Shown: positions 1-7,970, counted from the first letter of the stretch. The stretch is 64,000 nt of DNA from an uncultured Lachnospiraceae bacterium (GCA_947178125.1 CAMWXB010000012.1:1-64000); one strand, 5' to 3'. Numbers and translations: made by a program. The notes: generated by a model not told the origin, from the letters alone.

Positions 1-124
1 TAAATGTTGGGCGGCTTGAATAGCCCCATTTGTTGCCCCATAATAGTAGAGAGTAGATTTTTGCTACTTGCTCTTTCAACAATAACCCTACTGTTAGAAA
101 TTTACTACATTATGGAGGTACTCT

Positions 125-310
125 ATGACCCAGCCCAGAGCAAACCGCCGCTCACAGGATGAGTGGTTTCAATTGATCCAGGAATGTCGGAACAGCGGTC
201 TGAGCGACCGTACCTGGTGCGAACAGCATGGCATTTTAGTCAGCTCTTTCTACAACGCGGTAAAACGCCTTAGAAAGAGTGCATGCGACATTCCTCTTTC
301 TTCTAATTAG
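125..310 (+). pseudogene. IS66-type TnpA accessory protein, truncated
   Basis: A 61-residue protein matching the N-terminal helix-turn-helix part of IS66-family TnpA. It has a tryptophan, then a CRNSGLS segment, then WCEQHGI and SSFYNAVKRLR, the usual order for this protein. GGAGGT at 114-119 precedes the ATG. It resembles the TnpA at 3507-3782 (SLDEW, CRQSGLT, WCNEHGIS), and the two upstream regions are also alike (gaaatttactaca then ggaggt). The usual TnpA is about 100 residues or more, so this copy is cut short. It lies on the plus strand, opposite to the second IS66 copy. Confidence 0.7.
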
Positions 311-372
311 AAGAACATATGCACTGGTTCTTACTTCTGCCAGCAGATCATCCGGATGCTGCGTACAAATCA

Positions 373-444
373 ATGTTAGCGGATATCTCCGGTGTCGATG
401 CTGTCTATATTGTAACCGGGTATACTGATTATCCGAGAAGTATT
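373..444 (+). pseudogene. IS66 TnpB N-terminal remnant
   Basis: Translating from the ATG at 373 gives MLADISGVDAVYIVTGYTD and then loses similarity. The intact TnpB at 3175-3513 begins MLADISNVDAIYIVCGRTD, so this is the first twenty or so codons of a tnpB that has otherwise been deleted. It follows the truncated tnpA at 125-310, as in an IS66 operon. Confidence 0.7.
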
Positions 445-512
445 ATTATTCGAGAAGTATGTCGTAACTAATGTAAGTTACAGCGCCTCTTAAATGTTCT
501 TCTCGAATAATA
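444..512. repeat. Inverted repeat, possible recombination site
   Basis: A perfect 14-bp inverted repeat has arms at 444-457 (TATTATTCGAGAAG) and 499-512 (CTTCTCGAATAATA). Inside lies a smaller one, GTAACT/AGTTAC. It lies between the IS66 remnant and the tyrosine recombinase remnants, so it may be an end or attachment site of the element carrying the recombinases. That role is inference. From 513 to 561 I see nothing. Confidence 0.4.
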
Positions 513-561
513 TTTTACCTCTTTCTCAAAAAATCCGAAATACTATCAGATTTTTTTATTT

Positions 562-1395
562 CTATTTTTCTATTTTCGCCAAACCATGTCTCATAGAATG
601 AGGTGGATAGCTATCTGCAAGGAACAACTCAGGATTATTCTTTTTAGCTAAAGACACATACTTTTTATAAATCCCTTCCATACATGATATCGTCATCTGC
701 TCATGCGTCTGACTTGAAAAAATATGTCTATTGGGAAATGATTCAATATGTTTGTGTTTTATATAGCTTTGAAGCGTTCCTGCCAGTTTTACAGGAATTC
801 CAACCTGACGTGTTTTGGAACCTTTGCCTGTTAGAATGACAGATACAGAATTTACATCAATCCTTAAATCTCTTACTTTTAGGTCACATATTTCCTGTGC
901 TCTGGCTCCGGTTGTATACATAAATGAAAGAAGTACCTTGTCTCGCAAACCGGTTTCATAGCTTTCATCTGGAAGTTCTAAAAGAATTTTTATTTCTTGT
1001 CTGGTAAATACAGTTCTTGTCTTCTTCGTTCCCTTTTTCACAGGAACCCGAATAATGGCACTTCGAAAAACCGATGCAGCATCAAAATCTCTATTCTGCG
1101 CATACTCAGAAAATGCAGAAAGAGCAGATAGTCTCTAATTTCTGGTAGTTGGCTTACATAATCTGTCTGTTTCTAACCAATTGAAAAAATCTAAAAGTGT
1201 ATCATAATTCAAATCAGAAAATCTAATGTCATCCGCTTTCTTTCCCTTTTCTTCCAACATAAAGCGTAGCAGTAACAGAAAGCTTTGTTCATATGAATTA
1301 ATCGTATTCGGACTTAATCCTCTGCTGTATGGCAGATATGTTTCAAAGTAATCTTCCAGCAGTGTCATAAAGATGATCTTTCGTTTACTCATCAA
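562..1395 (-). pseudogene. Tyrosine recombinase (integrase), nonsense mutation and truncated end
   Basis: The N-terminal part (1395-1138) is a SAM-like core-binding domain (SRGLSPNTINSYEQS). The catalytic part (1041-562) carries the first active arginine in TTGARAQEI and the HSMRH box. The two halves are in the same frame and separated only by a TAG at 1135-1137, where the protein reads TTRN-stop-RLSALSAF, so one nonsense codon splits the gene. The C-terminus ends soon after HSMRH, so the LGH box and the catalytic tyrosine are missing. The start overlaps the end of the next recombinase remnant by 11 bp. Overlapping tandem recombinases of this kind are typical of recombinase-trio (RIT) elements; only two are recognisable here. 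Confidence 0.75.
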
Positions 1396-1992
1396 AAGTC
1401 ACCTCCGGAAATAAATCTCCGGCAAATGCCTCAAACCTTGTGAGTGTATCTGCAAAATAATCGCCACTGTATTTTAGATATTTTTCCGTCTCATAAAGGC
1501 TGTCATGTCCTAAATACGTTGACAAAAATGGTACGGAATCACATGCTTTAATGCCGTTGCGCTCATTTTTATCGAAAGATTTGACCGCAAATGTGTGTCT
1601 AAGACAATGCAGGCAAGCTCCCCGCTCATGATTTTTAAGCCTATCATTCTGTATTCCTGCAGCCGTAAGTATTTCTTTAAAATAATTTCTGACTGTATTT
1701 GATGTAAGAGAAATATCTTTATCTATGGTTGGAAACAGATAAGCTTCGGAGTCAGTTAGAATGCCCATGGCTGCACAATATCGATATATAATATCAGCAA
1801 GTTTTTTTCATACGGAACCAAACGTTGCTTATATTTTTTAGTCACACGAAGAACAATTAGATTTCTTTGAAAATCTATATCACCCACCTTAATATTTAGT
1901 GCTTCCCCCACTCGCAAGCCACAGCATAGTAAGCGCTTAATTTTCAGCCGTTGATAGAAAAATACCCGGCTACTTTTCAGCAGCCGGAGCAC
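1385..1992 (-). pseudogene. Second tyrosine recombinase, frameshifted, lacking its N-terminus
   Basis: The upstream piece (1992-1756) contains CCGLRVGEALNIKVGDID, the first catalytic-arginine region. The downstream piece (1768-1385) contains HCLRHTFA, STYLGHDS and TEKYLKYS, giving the remaining histidine/arginine boxes and a tyrosine. A frameshift near 1760-1790 separates them. No N-terminal core-binding domain is seen before 1992, where IS66 sequence begins, so the IS probably interrupted or deleted it. The gene is in series with the recombinase remnant at 562-1395. Confidence 0.75.
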
Positions 1993-2011
1993 CTTGACAA
2001 TTCACATATGA

Positions 2012-3109
2012 TTAATTCCCGTCGCTTGCACGGCGTTTGATTTCAGCTTTCATGTTTTCATTCCATGGTGCCAGGAGTTCTAACTCTTCATCGCTCATCC
2101 TATCATTTGGAAGTTTTTCAAGTAGATAAGTCAGATAGTGATAGACGTTTACTCCATTTGCTTTTGCCATTTCTACCATCGTGTATACGATAGCGCTGGC
2201 CTGAGCTCCATTAGGAGTGTCACAAAACAGCCAGTTTTTGCGGCCAACTGTAAATGGTCGGATGGCGTTTTCGCTGAGATTGTTGGAAAAACTGCACCGT
2301 CCGTCTTCCAGATAGGTTGTAAGATAGGAATGACGGTTCCGGATGTACGTCACGGCCTTATCCATTCTGGCTCCTCGGACAGGTGACTGATTATCAAGCC
2401 ACGACAAAAAGCCTTCCACTATCGGCTTTTCTTTCTCATGACGGGCCTTTTTGATAGCATCGAAGGAAGTGTACCTTGCCTTGATCACATCTTCCAGATG
2501 GAAGAGCTGGTCGATATACATGATACCCTGAAGGCTGGGCGTAATCCAGTTCCTTCCCTTTGGGAATGGCATCTGTCAGGTATCTCCTGATATGTGCCCA
2601 GCAGGCTGTCCGTTTTGCGTCAGGGACTTTGTTGTATCCGCTGTAGCCATCGCAAATCCTCTTTCCAGAAGTTTCCAGTGAAAGTACTCATACACCTTCA
2701 GTTTTGCCGGGATAAAAACCAGCTCGCGGCATACAAACTTTTCCCCGATCTCTTCCAATGCAGTATTGCAAACTGGACAGACTTTCTCCCCGTCATCAAA
2801 ATCCAGATATTTCTTCTGGACAGGGATTCCTTTGAAACGTTCAGCATCTGTAGTTCGGGCTTTCCGTTTCTTTCCTGTTTTATCTGGAAGAGACACCTCC
2901 AATTCTTCTGCCTTGGCTGCAGCCGGGTCCTGTTCCATTTCTGCCTCATTGAAAAGGTTCAGCTGGCCTGGGATATCAAGAGTACGTTTCTCGCTGGAAG
3001 AGCCAAAGAGTTTTTTACGCAGAAGAGCCACTTCGTCTTTCAGGTTGTCCCGTTCCTGTGTCAGGGCTTCTTCCCGTTTATTGGCAGCATCGACAGTTGC
3101 CTGAATCAT
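2012..3109 (-). pseudogene. IS66 transposase TnpC, frameshifted with an internal deletion
   Basis: The N-terminal piece (3109-2576) has a coiled region, the KKLFGSSSEKR segment and a zinc-binding VCPVCNTAL motif. The C-terminal piece (2572-2012) has NLSENAIRPF and GRKNWLFCDT, the standard IS66 transposase end. Around 2560-2660 a different frame encodes CDGYSGYNKVPD, so at least two frameshifts are present. The region that normally carries the first catalytic aspartates, roughly 140 residues, is absent between the zinc motif and CDGYSGYN. The gene is therefore dead. Confidence 0.85.
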
Positions 3110-3174
3110 TTCAGGTGAGAATGCGGAGCATTCTCAGAATCGTCGCTACCGAGCGACGATTTTTTATGCTGAAA

Positions 3175-3513
3175 TCATGAGGTTTTGATAGCCTTTGGCT
3201 GTTCAATATCAATGCCGGACATCAGCCAGTCAAACTCACGCCATGTGAGGTTCCGGACTTCTGACTTGTTCCTGGGCCATCTGTAAGAACCCTGTACTGT
3301 CAGTCTTTTGTAGATCATAACGATACCATCGGGCTCTTTTAAGATTGCTTTGATGCGATCACATTTACGCCCGCAAAAAAGATAGAGTGCATGGTCGATC
3401 TCCATGGAAAACTGATCCTGAAGAATCGCACACAGTCCATCAATAGATTTGCGCATATCTGTCCTGCCGCAGACGATATAGATGGCATCAACATTTGAGA
3501 TATCCGCTAACAT
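3175..3513 (-). CDS. tnpB: IS66 TnpB (Orf2-like) accessory protein
   Basis: A 112-residue protein of the usual length for IS66 TnpB. It has the N-terminal VDAIYIVCGRTDMRKSIDGL segment, FCGRKCDRIKAI in the middle and LTWREFDWLMSG near the end. It appears uninterrupted, and its start overlaps the end of tnpA by 7 bp, as in intact IS66 operons. In IS66 elements TnpB is required for transposition but its biochemical role is unclear. Because tnpC here is broken, the gene is probably a remnant without function unless it serves another copy in trans. Confidence 0.85.
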   Translation of the reverse strand: MLADISNVDAIYIVCGRTDMRKSIDGLCAILQDQFSMEIDHALYLFCGRKCDRIKAILKEPDGIVMIYKRLTVQGSYRWPRNKSEVRNLTWREFDWLMSGIDIEQPKAIKTS

Positions 3514-3782
3514 AACGGCTCCTTCAGTGCATCCATCAAAACTTTCAGGAGAGCCGGCTGAATGGTATTACTCATGCGTATCAGCAGTCCTTTCGCTTCG
3601 ATTTCGATCGTATGTGAATTGTCAAGGCGCATAGAACTGTTTCTTCCATTCGGGATCAGTTCTGCCGGAGAAATCCCGTGTTCATTACACCACGCCGCAT
3701 CCGTCAATCCACTCTGTCTGCACTCGGTTACCAGTTCCATCCATTCATCCAGAGAGCGCCCTGGAGCACGTTTGTTGTTCAT
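3507..3782 (-). CDS. IS66 TnpA accessory protein, altered C-terminal half
   Basis: A 91-residue protein. The first 38 residues (SLDEW, CRQSGLT, WCNEHGIS) match IS66 TnpA. After that the sequence does not show the expected FYYW-type helix seen in the copy at 125-310, so an early frameshift or recombination is possible. The last part, SNTIQPALLKVLMDALKE, again looks like the TnpA end. A TTTGGAGGT-type ribosome site lies just upstream. The segment 3611-3630 is repeated inverted at 1989-2008. The gap 3783-3885 holds IS-flanking sequence and a short palindrome (ATAGACA/TGTCTAT at 3870-3885), otherwise nothing recognised. Confidence 0.65.
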   Translation of the reverse strand: MNNKRAPGRSLDEWMELVTECRQSGLTDAAWCNEHGISPAELIPNGRNSSMRLDNSHTIEIEAKGLLIRMSNTIQPALLKVLMDALKEPLC

Positions 3783-3885
3783 AATGAAACCTCCAAATGT
3801 AGTAAATTTCTATCTCCTATCCATGGAGTGGAGTAAAAATCTATTTACTATCATCATTATGAGCTTGAAATAGACAACTGTCTAT

Positions 3886-4755
3886 CTACCCAAGAATTGA
3901 GTGCTTACCCTCTTCATCCATTTCTTTCCATGTTTCATATCCTATACCTTCCCAAGGCATTCCCCGATCAAAAGAATACTTCCACGGATATACCTGTTTT
4001 CCGGTTTCCTTATCCCTAATTCTATCCGTACTGCCTATATCCTTAGCCGGATTTCCTACGACCACCCTCTCTGGCAATACATTCCTAGTCACTACTGCAC
4101 CAGCGCCTACCAATGACTCTTTACCAATTACCATACCCGGCAGTATGACCGTACCTGTAGCAATAACTGCAAATTCCTCAACTGTCACACCAAACAAATT
4201 CTCAGACGGCGGATTAGGATCATTCGTTAAAACAACATATGGAAATATCCAGACATAATCTTTTATCGTGCTTTTATGACCAATATGCACATTACTGTGC
4301 ATATTCACATAATTTCCAATCTCACAGTGACCTTGTATATCAGATAATGTGCCAATTCTAACATGACTTCCTATTTGGCTATTTTCTCTGATAGTAACTC
4401 TATGGCCGGTTTGGAAATAATCTCCTATTATACTATCGCCATAAATAATAGTATCGCTTCTGATAACAGAATTATCACCTATGCTCAGCATATGAGGAGC
4501 AATCTCTCTTTTCACTGTAAAATCAGCCAAATACTCTCCTAATATAGCCCTGGCACCTATAAATGAATTTATGCCGATTGTAACATTATCACGAATTATG
4601 ACATTAAAATCAATATAAGTTCCATCACTGATATCAACATTATCACCAATGATGCTTCCTGCTCGAATTACAGTATTTTCACCAATCTTAACATTTTTAC
4701 CTATTATAACATTCTCGTCAATCAATGCGCTCTTTGCTATTATATTCTTATTCAT
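3886..4755 (-). CDS. Left-handed beta-helix (hexapeptide) acyltransferase
   Basis: A 289-residue protein made almost wholly of hexapeptide repeats (for example VIIGKNVKIGENTVI and IGDNVDI). A second block near the end (VILPGMVIGKESLVGAGAVV) closes with VVVGNPAKDIG, the typical finish of sugar O- or N-acetyltransferases. It probably transfers an acyl group from acyl-CoA to an amino sugar nucleotide in the cytoplasm. I start it at the ATG at 4755, one base after the upstream stop, behind GGGAGGTGG. A longer in-frame start exists at 4791 but lies inside the upstream gene. This is the last gene of its operon. Its translation seems to depend on the G9 element at 4757-4848. The precise acyl group and sugar are unknown. 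Confidence 0.85.
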   Translation of the reverse strand: MNKNIIAKSALIDENVIIGKNVKIGENTVIRAGSIIGDNVDISDGTYIDFNVIIRDNVTIGINSFIGARAILGEYLADFTVKREIAPHMLSIGDNSVIRSDTIIYGDSIIGDYFQTGHRVTIRENSQIGSHVRIGTLSDIQGHCEIGNYVNMHSNVHIGHKSTIKDYVWIFPYVVLTNDPNPPSENLFGVTVEEFAVIATGTVILPGMVIGKESLVGAGAVVTRNVLPERVVVGNPAKDIGSTDRIRDKETGKQVYPWKYSFDRGMPWEGIGYETWKEMDEEGKHSILG

Positions 4756-4756
4756 T

Positions 4757-4848
4757 TCAAGCCACCTCCCTATTGCAAGTTTCCATTTCAAATTGCAATA
4801 AACTTATTGGTGGTCTTAAAATATAAACGCTACTTTTTACCCCCCCCC
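4757..4848 (-). promoter_or_regulatory. Phase-variable translational-coupling element, copy 1
   Basis: Read on the minus strand: G9 at 4848-4840, then TAAAAAG, a short coding tail, and an inverted repeat just before the next gene. The arms are 4809-4813/4762-4766 (CCACC/GGTGG) and 4793-4800/4771-4778 (TATTGCAA/TTGCAATA). The inner side of the repeat carries the ribosome site GGGAGGTGG for the ATG at 4755. With G9 the upstream frame runs through the hairpin and stops at TGA, one base before that ATG. With G8 it stops at once (TAA), and with G10 after three codons (TAG), both upstream of the hairpin. The element is a 92-bp near copy of 5988-6079, about 76 of 92 positions alike by my count. Confidence 0.7.
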
Positions 4849-5986
4849 GGACATTCTTTTCAGGCTCATCCACATCTCTGACAATCCGCGCTGGGACTCC
4901 CATAACAACTTTATTATCCGGTATATTCTTAGTAACCAGTGCACTCGCCCCAACAATGACATTCTCGCCAATATTTACACCGGGAAGAATATTGGCCGCC
5001 GCTCCTATAGTAACCCGATCGCCAATCGTCGCTCCCATCACATGGTCTTCATTATATTCTTCCCTTCCCATTGTATTATCATTTGTTGTTGCAACCAACA
5101 CACTAATGAATACATCATTTCCAATAACCATGTTCCCGGTAATATGGGAATTATCCATTATTTTAGTATTATTTCCAATCCGGGTATTATAATTGACACT
5201 TACATTTCTGCTTATTATACAATTATTTCCAATGCAGCACTCTTCTCGAATAGAGCAAAAATCACCCAAAAGGTTATTATTACCTATTTGTGTCCCTGTA
5301 TATAATACTACTCCTGGACAAAGCACACAATTCTCTCCAATAACAAGTGGCTCATATATCGATTTCAATTCTCTTGAAGTATTTCCTGGAGAAGTTGGTA
5401 GTTTGCCTAACACGCAATGATCATATATTTCTGTTCCTTTTTTAATAACGGTATGCGGATATATTACAACATAATCATGAATGATTACTCCCGCTTCAAT
5501 TTCAACATCCTCGTGAATGACTGCTGACTTCGATATGAACGCTTCAGCACTGACTTTATTGTTTTTACTCTTTCCTACACTGCCTTCGGCTGCCTTAACA
5601 ACCGCAAATCCATCCACTACAACTTCGTTATTTTGATTATAAACCTTTGTATCAAGCTTAAGAATTCGTTTCTTTTCATTCAATACTTCAACGATTTCAA
5701 CCGCTGCTCTAACCGTATCTCCTATAAACACAGGTTTAACATACTTGGAATCCTGTTCCATATAAATTGTTCCAGGCCCTGGCAATTTCATTCCAATTAC
5801 ACCTGAAATCAATCCACTAACTAATGCTCCATGTACAATCCTCTTTCCTGCAAAACTCTTCTCAGCTTCTAACCCATCGATATGAACCGGATTCATATCT
5901 CCTGTAATTCCTGCAAATAAATATACGTCACTTTCCGATATTGTTTTAGAAAATTCTGCTTTTATTCCAATCTGATCCCTATTCAT
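4757..5986 (-). CDS. MaoC-like hydratase fused to hexapeptide acyltransferase
   Basis: A 409-residue fusion. Residues 1-130 form a MaoC/hot-dog (R)-specific enoyl-CoA hydratase domain, with catalytic D and H in GDMNPVHID and the GKRIVHGAL segment. From about 150 a left-handed beta-helix acyltransferase follows, ending VVMGVPARIVRD. The obvious reading is that one polypeptide makes a 3-hydroxyacyl-CoA (such as 3-hydroxybutyryl) and passes it to an amino sugar. That is inference. The last 28 or so residues after NVRGG are encoded only because the G tract at 4840-4848 is nine long; with eight G the protein ends at that point. It stops one base before the next ATG. The gene starts at 5986 behind AGGAGGTGG, one base after the GNAT stop. 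Confidence 0.85.
   Translation of the reverse strand: MNRDQIGIKAEFSKTISESDVYLFAGITGDMNPVHIDGLEAEKSFAGKRIVHGALVSGLISGVIGMKLPGPGTIYMEQDSKYVKPVFIGDTVRAAVEIVEVLNEKKRILKLDTKVYNQNNEVVVDGFAVVKAAEGSVGKSKNNKVSAEAFISKSAVIHEDVEIEAGVIIHDYVVIYPHTVIKKGTEIYDHCVLGKLPTSPGNTSRELKSIYEPLVIGENCVLCPGVVLYTGTQIGNNNLLGDFCSIREECCIGNNCIISRNVSVNYNTRIGNNTKIMDNSHITGNMVIGNDVFISVLVATTNDNTMGREEYNEDHVMGATIGDRVTIGAAANILPGVNIGENVIVGASALVTKNIPDNKVVMGVPARIVRDVDEPEKNVRGGVKSSVYILRPPISLLQFEMETCNREVA
4840..4848 (-). repeat. G9 homopolymer tract (T1), open state
   Basis: Nine consecutive C on the plus strand, read as CGG GGG GGG GTA on the coding strand of the MaoC-acyltransferase gene. Nine keeps the C-terminal tail frame open. Eight gives an immediate TAA, and ten gives a TAG a few codons later. 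Confidence 0.9.
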
Positions 5987-5987
5987 T

Positions 5988-6079
5988 TTAAGCCACCTCC
6001 TTATTGCAAATTTCAGTTTTAAATTGCAATAAACCAGTCGGTGGTTTTAAAATATATAAATCACTTTTTACCCCCCCCC
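5988..6079 (-). promoter_or_regulatory. Phase-variable translational-coupling element, copy 2
   Basis: Same architecture as 4757-4848. G9 (6079-6071) is followed by TAAAAAGTGA. The inverted repeat has arms 6040-6044/5993-5997 (CCACC/GGTGG) and 6024-6032/6001-6009 (TTATTGCAA/TTGCAATAA), covering the AGGAGGTGG ribosome site of the MaoC fusion gene. G9 lets the GNAT frame run to TAA at 5990-5988, one base before the ATG at 5986. G8 stops at TAA right after the tract, and G10 at TGA three codons later. Both hairpin arms are kept between copies while loop bases differ, which supports a real RNA structure. Confidence 0.7.
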
Positions 6080-6611
6080 GGTTGACTTTAAAGTCTTTCC
6101 TTAACATACTATACCATTTCAACGATTTATATTCTCCTCTCAAAAATAAATGATTTCTAAATTCTCCCTCATAAATAAACCCACATTTTTCATATAAATG
6201 AATAGCTCTTTCATTATCAGAAAGTACATTTAAATAAACTCTTTCCAATCCAAATCTATCAAATGCCGCTTCTAAAATTTTCATTGTCGCCTTAGTACCA
6301 ACCCCCATTCCTTGGGCCTTACGCCGAAGGCTAATTGCATACTCGGCCTTTCTCGCCAACAAATCCACATCTTTTAAACTAATCGTTCCAAGATACTCAT
6401 CATTCTCATCTGCAATAGCATAATGTATACTTTTTCCCTCGATGGGCTCCGTTTCAGCTACTTTAATAAATCTTAATACATCCTCTCTTTTTACAGTTTC
6501 AATGGCAGATCGAAATCTTTTTTGTATTTCTGTGTCTTGCATCCATTCCAACATCCCTTTTGCATCTTTCTCTTCCAGTTTGCGTAAATACACAATCTGA
6601 TCTTTACTCAT
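5988..6611 (-). CDS. GNAT N-acetyltransferase (WecD/PseH-like)
   Basis: A 207-residue GNAT-fold protein. The acetyl-CoA-binding loop is visible as RRKAQGMGVGTKA, followed by NVLSDNERAIHLYEKCGF, the typical last strands of RimJ/RimL-like acetyltransferases. In this setting it probably acetylates a 4-amino-4,6-dideoxy sugar nucleotide, such as the product of the RffA-like aminotransferase at 9071-10201. The core protein ends near KDFKVNRGG; the last 26 or so residues (VKSDLYIL onward) exist only because the tract at 6071-6079 has nine G. This tail resembles that of the next gene rather than any GNAT sequence. It starts at 6611 behind AGGAGG and stops one base before the next ATG. The gap 6612-6733 holds nothing else. 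Confidence 0.85.
   Translation of the reverse strand: MSKDQIVYLRKLEEKDAKGMLEWMQDTEIQKRFRSAIETVKREDVLRFIKVAETEPIEGKSIHYAIADENDEYLGTISLKDVDLLARKAEYAISLRRKAQGMGVGTKATMKILEAAFDRFGLERVYLNVLSDNERAIHLYEKCGFIYEGEFRNHLFLRGEYKSLKWYSMLRKDFKVNRGGVKSDLYILKPPTGLLQFKTEICNKEVA
6071..6079 (-). repeat. G9 homopolymer tract (T2), open state
   Basis: Nine C on the plus strand, read CGG GGG GGG GTA in the GNAT gene. It is in the register that opens the C-terminal tail and couples translation to the next gene. Confidence 0.9.
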
Positions 6612-6733
6612 TTTAAACCTCCTCTGTTTTCATCAAAACTTATACTACGACAAATATACCATATTCATTCCTGTAATACAATTATTTTCACGACTTTGCA
6701 TCATAACTGTGCTCATATACTCAAAGTATTTTT

Positions 6734-7790
6734 CTATATCGGAAATTTTCTTTTTAACCATATACCTATCGGTTTCTCTATCAACTCATGAAACAATATG
6801 GCTAAAGAAATACAAATAGCAAAAGATATACTTATCCTAAAAAAGTTAAAGTCCAGATTTAAGTGCTCTATTGCAAGATTCGTTAATCTCCATGTGAAAA
6901 ATTGTGCCAGAAAAAAAGAATATGATATTTTACTTAAATATATCAACCCTTTATTATTTTTTAACCTATGATAAGGCATATTAACCAGTGATAACATCAT
7001 CAAACAAAAGATAGGTAAGCCAAAAACACTATACATCATATAGTCATTCACTCTCCAGGAATAATTCACTCCTAACGATACACACACAACTAATACACAC
7101 AATTCTATCAAAAATGCCTTCCAGTTATATAATATATGCAAAAATTTAATCTCTGGAAAATCACTTTTATTTAACGAAGCCAAAATCACTCCAAGAAAAA
7201 ATTCCAACCCTCTAAAAGAAGGGTTACTATATATATTGGCCAATGAAAATCTTAATATAATTACTGGTGAATACAACAAGATGAATATACATAATCCCGC
7301 AATCAAAATTTTGCTCCTCATCTTTAATTGCTTAATTATCTCCTGTAAAAATGGATATATCAGATAACATATCAGCAAACACGAGACGAACCATGTTCCT
7401 CCATTATGCAAAAAACTGAATAAAGACGTATAAACCGATTGAATCCCCAAAAATTCTATTGGAAACAATAACAGATTATCGCATAAAGATTCCTTTCCGA
7501 ATAAAACAATGACCAAAGTTCCTACAATATAATATAAAGGTAAAATTCCAACTATCCGCTTCAAATAAAACTTTCTTAATTCTTTTAATGTTATTATTTG
7601 AGTCTGATCATATGTATAAAATAAAGAAAACCCCGATATCATAAAAAAAGCCGTCATAAATATTGCACCCATGCTAACGAACCGGTCCACCCCCCCAATT
7701 GCATTTAATATGCATTCTGGAATGAAACATAAAAATCACAAATGCCGATAAAACTCTGAATATATCTAAACCAGTTAATCTTTCTTTCAT
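6734..7790 (-). CDS. Acyltransferase-3 family membrane O-acyltransferase, phase-OFF
   Basis: A multi-pass membrane protein of the Acyltransferase-3 (OafA/WecH-like) family, which O-acetylates surface glycans from the cytoplasmic acetyl donor. From the ATG at 7790 the first 34 residues read MKERLTGLDIFRVLSAF and FMFHSRMHI, with the family's catalytic histidine, up to CNWG. A G7 tract (7690-7696) then shifts the frame to a TAG after seven codons. The downstream frame continues VDRFVSMGAIF and FMISGFSLFY through many hydrophobic segments to ELIEKPIGIWLKRKF, the usual end. G6 or G9 would join the two parts perfectly. In this sequence the gene is therefore off by one base. It is first in its operon, and its ribosome site is weak. 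Confidence 0.85.
7690..7696 (-). repeat. G7 homopolymer tract (T3), closed state
   Basis: Seven C on the plus strand inside the acyltransferase gene. Reading TGG GGG GGT leads to a stop. Six G gives CNWGVDRF and restores the full protein. Confidence 0.9.
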
Positions 7791-7834
7791 TATACCATGT
7801 TTTCCCTTCTTCTTTATCCTGCTTACCTATTATT

Positions 7835-7858
7835 GTAAGCGCCAAATCTGGCGCTTAC
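7835..7858. repeat. Perfect 10-bp hairpin in the acyltransferase leader
   Basis: GTAAGCGCCA and TGGCGCTTAC flank a 4-base loop. The T-rich run (TTTCTTTTT) follows it on the plus strand. It would therefore act as a terminator only for plus-strand transcripts, where no gene is seen. On the minus strand it sits about 45 bases before the acyltransferase ATG in the untranslated leader, without a U tail. Its role is unclear. Confidence 0.5.
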
Positions 7859-7970
7859 TTTCTTTTTCCATTATACTTTTATTTATCCACAAATATTTGA
7901 ATACAATCGATTTCCCAGTTCATCTCTATACCATAAAATGATTATCAACAAAATAAAATCGATACGACTA

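Larger units (their letters stand above)
1989..3800 (-). mobile_element. IS66-family insertion sequence, degenerate copy
   Basis: Contains, in order, tnpA (3782-3507), tnpB (3513-3175) and a broken tnpC (3109-2012), the standard IS66 gene order, all on the minus strand. tnpC is frameshifted and lacks its central catalytic part, so the copy cannot transpose by itself. A 20-bp sequence at 1989-2008 recurs inverted, with one mismatch, at 3611-3630. The exact outer ends are not resolved. The left end abuts the broken recombinase at 1385-1992. Confidence 0.75.

Noticed and set aside
2594-3118. Plus-strand open frames of 112-174 residues over the IS66 tnpC gene
   Set aside because: They are antisense shadows of tnpC with low-complexity composition and no family features.
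7835-7858. The perfect hairpin as terminator of the minus-strand operon
   Set aside because: The T run is on the other strand, and the real terminator of that operon is at 8037-8072, before the next promoter.
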